A stretch of 8,344 nucleotides of DNA from JBFHKO01 sp041595355 (GTDB lineage: Bacteria; Pseudomonadota; Gammaproteobacteria; Enterobacterales; Aeromonadaceae). How positions within the stretch are numbered: position 1 is the first letter of the stretch; each line of letters starts with the position of its first letter. Below the pieces are notes generated by a model, which saw only the letters and a list, made by a program, of their open reading frames with translations, did no database searches and was not told the origin of the DNA. The stretch is from assembly GCA_041595355.1 (NCBI GenBank), contig JBFHKO010000111.1, positions 1-8,344 on the forward strand. The letters run 5' to 3'. Shown in pieces: positions 6,147-8,344 of the stretch. Both the position numbers and the translations under genes were made by a program.

Positions 6147-7490
6147 ATGGGACGACTGAATCGGGAGATCTGGGGTTGGGCCCTCTACGACTGGGCCAAT
6201 TCGGCCTATGCGGTGTCGGTGCTGGCCGTGGTGTTCCAGTTCTACTTCATCGACGTGCTGGCGACCAGCGCCATCGAGGGGGGCGGGGCCCGCTTGCGCG
6301 AAGTGACCCTGTTCGGACTGACGCTGCCGGGGGCCAGCCTCTGGTCCTGGTCCGTCTCGCTCTCGGTCTTCATCGTCGTGCTCATCACCCCGCTGGTGGG
6401 CGCCATTGCCGATTTTGCCGGCAAGAAGAAGCTGTGCCTGTTCATTTTCTGCTACCTCGGGGCCCTGATCACCATGCTGATGGTGTCGCTGTCGGCGGGG
6501 ATGTGGCCGCTTGGCATGTTGTTGTTCGTGCTCTCCAATATCTGTTTTGTCGGCGGCAACGTGGTCTACGATGCCCTGCTCATCGACGTGGCCCCCGACG
6601 CTGAGCAGCTCGGCTTCGTTTCCGGTTTCGGCTGGGGGCTCGGCTACCTGGCCAGCTTCATCATGCTGCTGTTCAACCTGCTGCTGATAAGCCTGGAGTG
6701 GCCGAGCGCCGAGTGGGCGGTGCGCCTCTCCCTGCTCTGTGTTGGCCTCTGGTGGGCGCTGTTTGCCATCCCCACCTTTCTCTGGGTGAGGGAGCGGGCC
6801 GGCCCCCGTGCCCTGCCGCCGGGGCAGAGCCTGCTGACGGCGGGGTTTGCGCGCCTGCGGCAGACGGCGGGGAGCCTTGGCCGCTACCCGGTCATGCTGC
6901 TGTTCATGGGCGCCTTCTTTCTCTACAACGACGGCATCCAGACCATCATCTCCCAGTCCGCCACCTTCACCAGTTACGCCCTGGGGACCAGCCTGGATGC
7001 CATCATTCCCGCCTTCGTGATGATCCAGGTGGTGGCCTTCTTCGGCTCGCTGCTCTTCATCCGCCTGGAGCAGCGGCTGGGCACCAAGCCGAGCCTGCTC
7101 TGGTCCCTGCTGGTCTGGACGCTGCTCATCGGCTGGAGTCTGGTGATCCAGACCCTGCTCGAGTTCTATGTCATCGCCTTCGTGGGCGGCCTGGTGCTCG
7201 GCGTCTCCCAGTCGGCTTCGCGCACCCTCTATGCGCAGATGATCCCCGCCGGGCATGCGGCCGAGTTCTTCAGTCTCTACGCCATCGTCGGCAAGGTCGC
7301 CTCCCTGTTCGGTCCCCTGCTGTTCGGCATCGGCGCCCTCTATGCGGAGCGGCTGGCGGGGGTGCCGGTGATCAACGCCATGGCCGCGGCCGTGTTCCCG
7401 CTGCTGCTGATGGTGCTGCTGGGGGCGCTGTTGCTGCTCAAGGTCGATGTCGCCAAGGGGCGGCAGCAGGCGCGCCGGGGTGACGGTTAG
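6147..7490 (+). CDS. UMF1 (Atg22-like) family MFS transporter
   Basis: This 447-residue integral membrane protein, with about 12 hydrophobic segments, belongs to the UMF1/Atg22-like branch of the MFS. Diagnostic stretches are the N-terminal EIWGWALYDWANSAYA (residues 7-22), a DFAGKKK loop after the second helix, SGFGWGLGYL in the first half, and SQSASRTLYAQMIP followed by AEFFSLYAIVGKVASLFGP in the second half. Yeast Atg22 exports amino acids from the vacuole; bacterial members are mostly uncharacterised, so the substrate is unknown. The start is ATG 6147, where the family's YDWANSAY lies at the expected distance; the preceding GGGGGCGGG is only a rough ribosome binding site. It diverges from pldB and precedes the ACP-ligase gene by 83 bases in the same direction. 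A TAGACT at 6096-6101 could be a -10 box, but no good -35 is visible. Confidence 0.9.
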   Translation: MGRLNREIWGWALYDWANSAYAVSVLAVVFQFYFIDVLATSAIEGGGARLREVTLFGLTLPGASLWSWSVSLSVFIVVLITPLVGAIADFAGKKKLCLFIFCYLGALITMLMVSLSAGMWPLGMLLFVLSNICFVGGNVVYDALLIDVAPDAEQLGFVSGFGWGLGYLASFIMLLFNLLLISLEWPSAEWAVRLSLLCVGLWWALFAIPTFLWVRERAGPRALPPGQSLLTAGFARLRQTAGSLGRYPVMLLFMGAFFLYNDGIQTIISQSATFTSYALGTSLDAIIPAFVMIQVVAFFGSLLFIRLEQRLGTKPSLLWSLLVWTLLIGWSLVIQTLLEFYVIAFVGGLVLGVSQSASRTLYAQMIPAGHAAEFFSLYAIVGKVASLFGPLLFGIGALYAERLAGVPVINAMAAAVFPLLLMVLLGALLLLKVDVAKGRQQARRGDG

Positions 7491-7533
7491 CCGGCGCGGC
7501 GGGGCTACCTTATTAAGGCAAGCCGAGCCCGAA

Positions 7534-7551
7534 GCCGGGCCGTGTCCCGGC
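7534..7551 (+). other. Hairpin in the spacer before the ACP-ligase gene
   Basis: GCCGGG (7534-7539) and CCCGGC (7546-7551) form a perfect six-base stem with a CCGTGT loop. It ends nine bases before the strong GGGGGAG ribosome binding site of the next gene. There is no T-run after it, so a full terminator is unlikely. It may stabilise a processed mRNA, tune expression between the two genes, or be chance. Confidence 0.3.
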
Positions 7552-7573
7552 ATCCACACAGGGGGAGAATGTC

Positions 7574-8344
7574 ATGCCAGATCCAGATAGCGCCGCCCGC
7601 GGGCAGGAAACGGACTCCCGCGCCCGGGCGCTGCTTGGGCTGCTGTCCGAACTGAGCCGCGAGGTGCGGGGCAAGGGGGCGCGCGCACCCCGCGTGGGGC
7701 TGGACAGCGACCTGGAGGCCGAGCTGGGCTTCGACAGCCTGGTGCGCGCCGAGATGGTGCGGCGTATCGAGCAGCGCTTTGGCATCCGGTTGCCGCTGCC
7801 GGCGCTCACCCGGGCCCGCACGCCCCGCGATCTGCTGCGGGAGATGCAGGCCGGCGGTCAGGCCGGCCGGGCGCCGGACGGGGAGACAGAGCGCGCCGCC
7901 CTGCTGCTCGAGGCCGTGGCGGCGCGGCCCGAGCAGGCGCAGACGCTGCAGCAGGTGCTGGCGTGGCATCTGGCGACCCACCCGCAGCGGCCCCATCTGA
8001 TCGTCTACGACGAGGCGGGGGAGAGCCGGACCATCAGCTACCGGATGCTGGCCGATGAGGCCTGGCGGATGGCCGCCGGGCTGGTGGCGCAGGGCCTGGA
8101 GCCGGGACAGCGGGTCGCGCTGATGCTGCCGACCGGGGCGGACTATTTCTACTGCTTCCTCGGGGTGCTGCTGGCGCGCGGGGTGCCGGTGCCCATCTAT
8201 CCGCCGGCGCGGCCGGATCAGCTGGAGGATCACCTGCGCCGCCATGCGGGCATTCTCGACAACTGTCAGGCCAGCCTGCTGATCACCTTCGCCGAGGCGG
8301 TGCCGCTCTCCCGGCTGCTCCAGTCCCTGGCCTCGGAGCTTGCC
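7574..8344 (+). CDS. ACP domain fused to fatty-acyl-AMP ligase, C-terminus beyond the window edge
   Basis: The frame is open for 257 codons to the right edge. The start is ATG 7574, preceded by GGGGGAGA at 7561-7568. Residues about 19-95 form an acyl carrier (phosphopantetheine attachment) domain: the helix-II signature is ELGFDSLVRAEM, with Ser55 the predicted 4'-phosphopantetheine site. After a Gly/Ala-rich linker, residues about 120 onward begin an adenylate-forming domain: ISYRMLADEAWRMAAGL, then PGQRVALMLPTGADYFYCFLG, then VPVPIYPPARPDQLEDHLRR. The last stretch is typical of fatty-acyl-AMP ligases, which activate fatty acids as adenylates and pass them to a carrier protein rather than to CoA. 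The ATP-binding P-loop and later catalytic motifs lie beyond the edge. A carrier placed in front of the ligase suggests self-loading. Such N-termini often belong to much longer multidomain enzymes, but what follows cannot be seen. The product is unknown. Confidence 0.88.
   Translation, partial: MPDPDSAARGQETDSRARALLGLLSELSREVRGKGARAPRVGLDSDLEAELGFDSLVRAEMVRRIEQRFGIRLPLPALTRARTPRDLLREMQAGGQAGRAPDGETERAALLLEAVAARPEQAQTLQQVLAWHLATHPQRPHLIVYDEAGESRTISYRMLADEAWRMAAGLVAQGLEPGQRVALMLPTGADYFYCFLGVLLARGVPVPIYPPARPDQLEDHLRRHAGILDNCQASLLITFAEAVPLSRLLQSLASELA

Noticed and set aside
6012..7559. Open frame of 515 codons on the minus strand, opposite the UMF1 transporter
   Set aside because: The Gln/His/Gly/Asp-rich composition is what the complement of a hydrophobic membrane protein gives in GC-rich DNA. 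The plus strand carries clear UMF1 motifs.
7505..8245. Open frame of 246 codons on the minus strand over the ACP-ligase gene
   Set aside because: The plus-strand frame has an ACP signature, FAAL motifs and a strong ribosome binding site. The minus frame is Arg/Gln/His-rich with no domain.

Overview
The window is GC-rich (around 65% by eye) chromosomal DNA from a gammaproteobacterium. YqhA, TmaR (YeeX) and a PldB-YigL pair all look like relatives of Escherichia coli proteins. With this base composition, the best guess is an Aeromonadales-type genome (Aeromonas, Oceanimonas or Zobellella relatives). That is inference; there is no rRNA or species marker here. I see no insertion sequence, CRISPR array, tRNA, rRNA or phage gene.

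Layout. Positions 1-1059 (minus) hold the N-terminal 353 residues of an OxlT/monocarboxylate-like MFS transporter that runs off the left edge. Its promoter region (about 1175-1203) contains an imperfect palindrome that could be an operator. Divergent from it, 1315-1806 (plus) encodes the inner-membrane protein YqhA, which converges on tmaR (1852-2169, minus) across a strong GC hairpin. Upstream of tmaR on the same strand is a 515-residue outer-membrane-type lipoprotein gene (2318-3865) with a COG3650/NlpE-like region and a DxNGDGxxD loop. Next come yigL (3962-4753) and pldB (4789-5970), also minus, in the pldB-yigL order known from E. coli. yigL is interrupted by one in-frame TAG. Divergent from pldB, an UMF1-type MFS transporter (6147-7490) is followed 83 bp later by the start of a large enzyme with an N-terminal acyl carrier domain and a fatty-acyl-AMP-ligase-like adenylation domain (7574 to the right edge).

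Functional themes. The right half (PldB, UMF1 transporter, ACP-FAAL enzyme) is suggestive of lipid or acyl-chain handling and recalls the E. coli lplT-aas pairing of an MFS lysolipid flippase with an acyl-activating enzyme; this is a hypothesis. TmaR (localiser of PTS enzyme I) and YigL (sugar-phosphate phosphatase) both relate to PTS sugar metabolism. The most concrete anomaly is the amber codon in yigL, which separates the catalytic motifs I and II from III and IV.

Limits. Both edge genes are partial. Promoter calls are by eye. Family assignments rest on recognised motifs and remembered E. coli sequences, not on a search.
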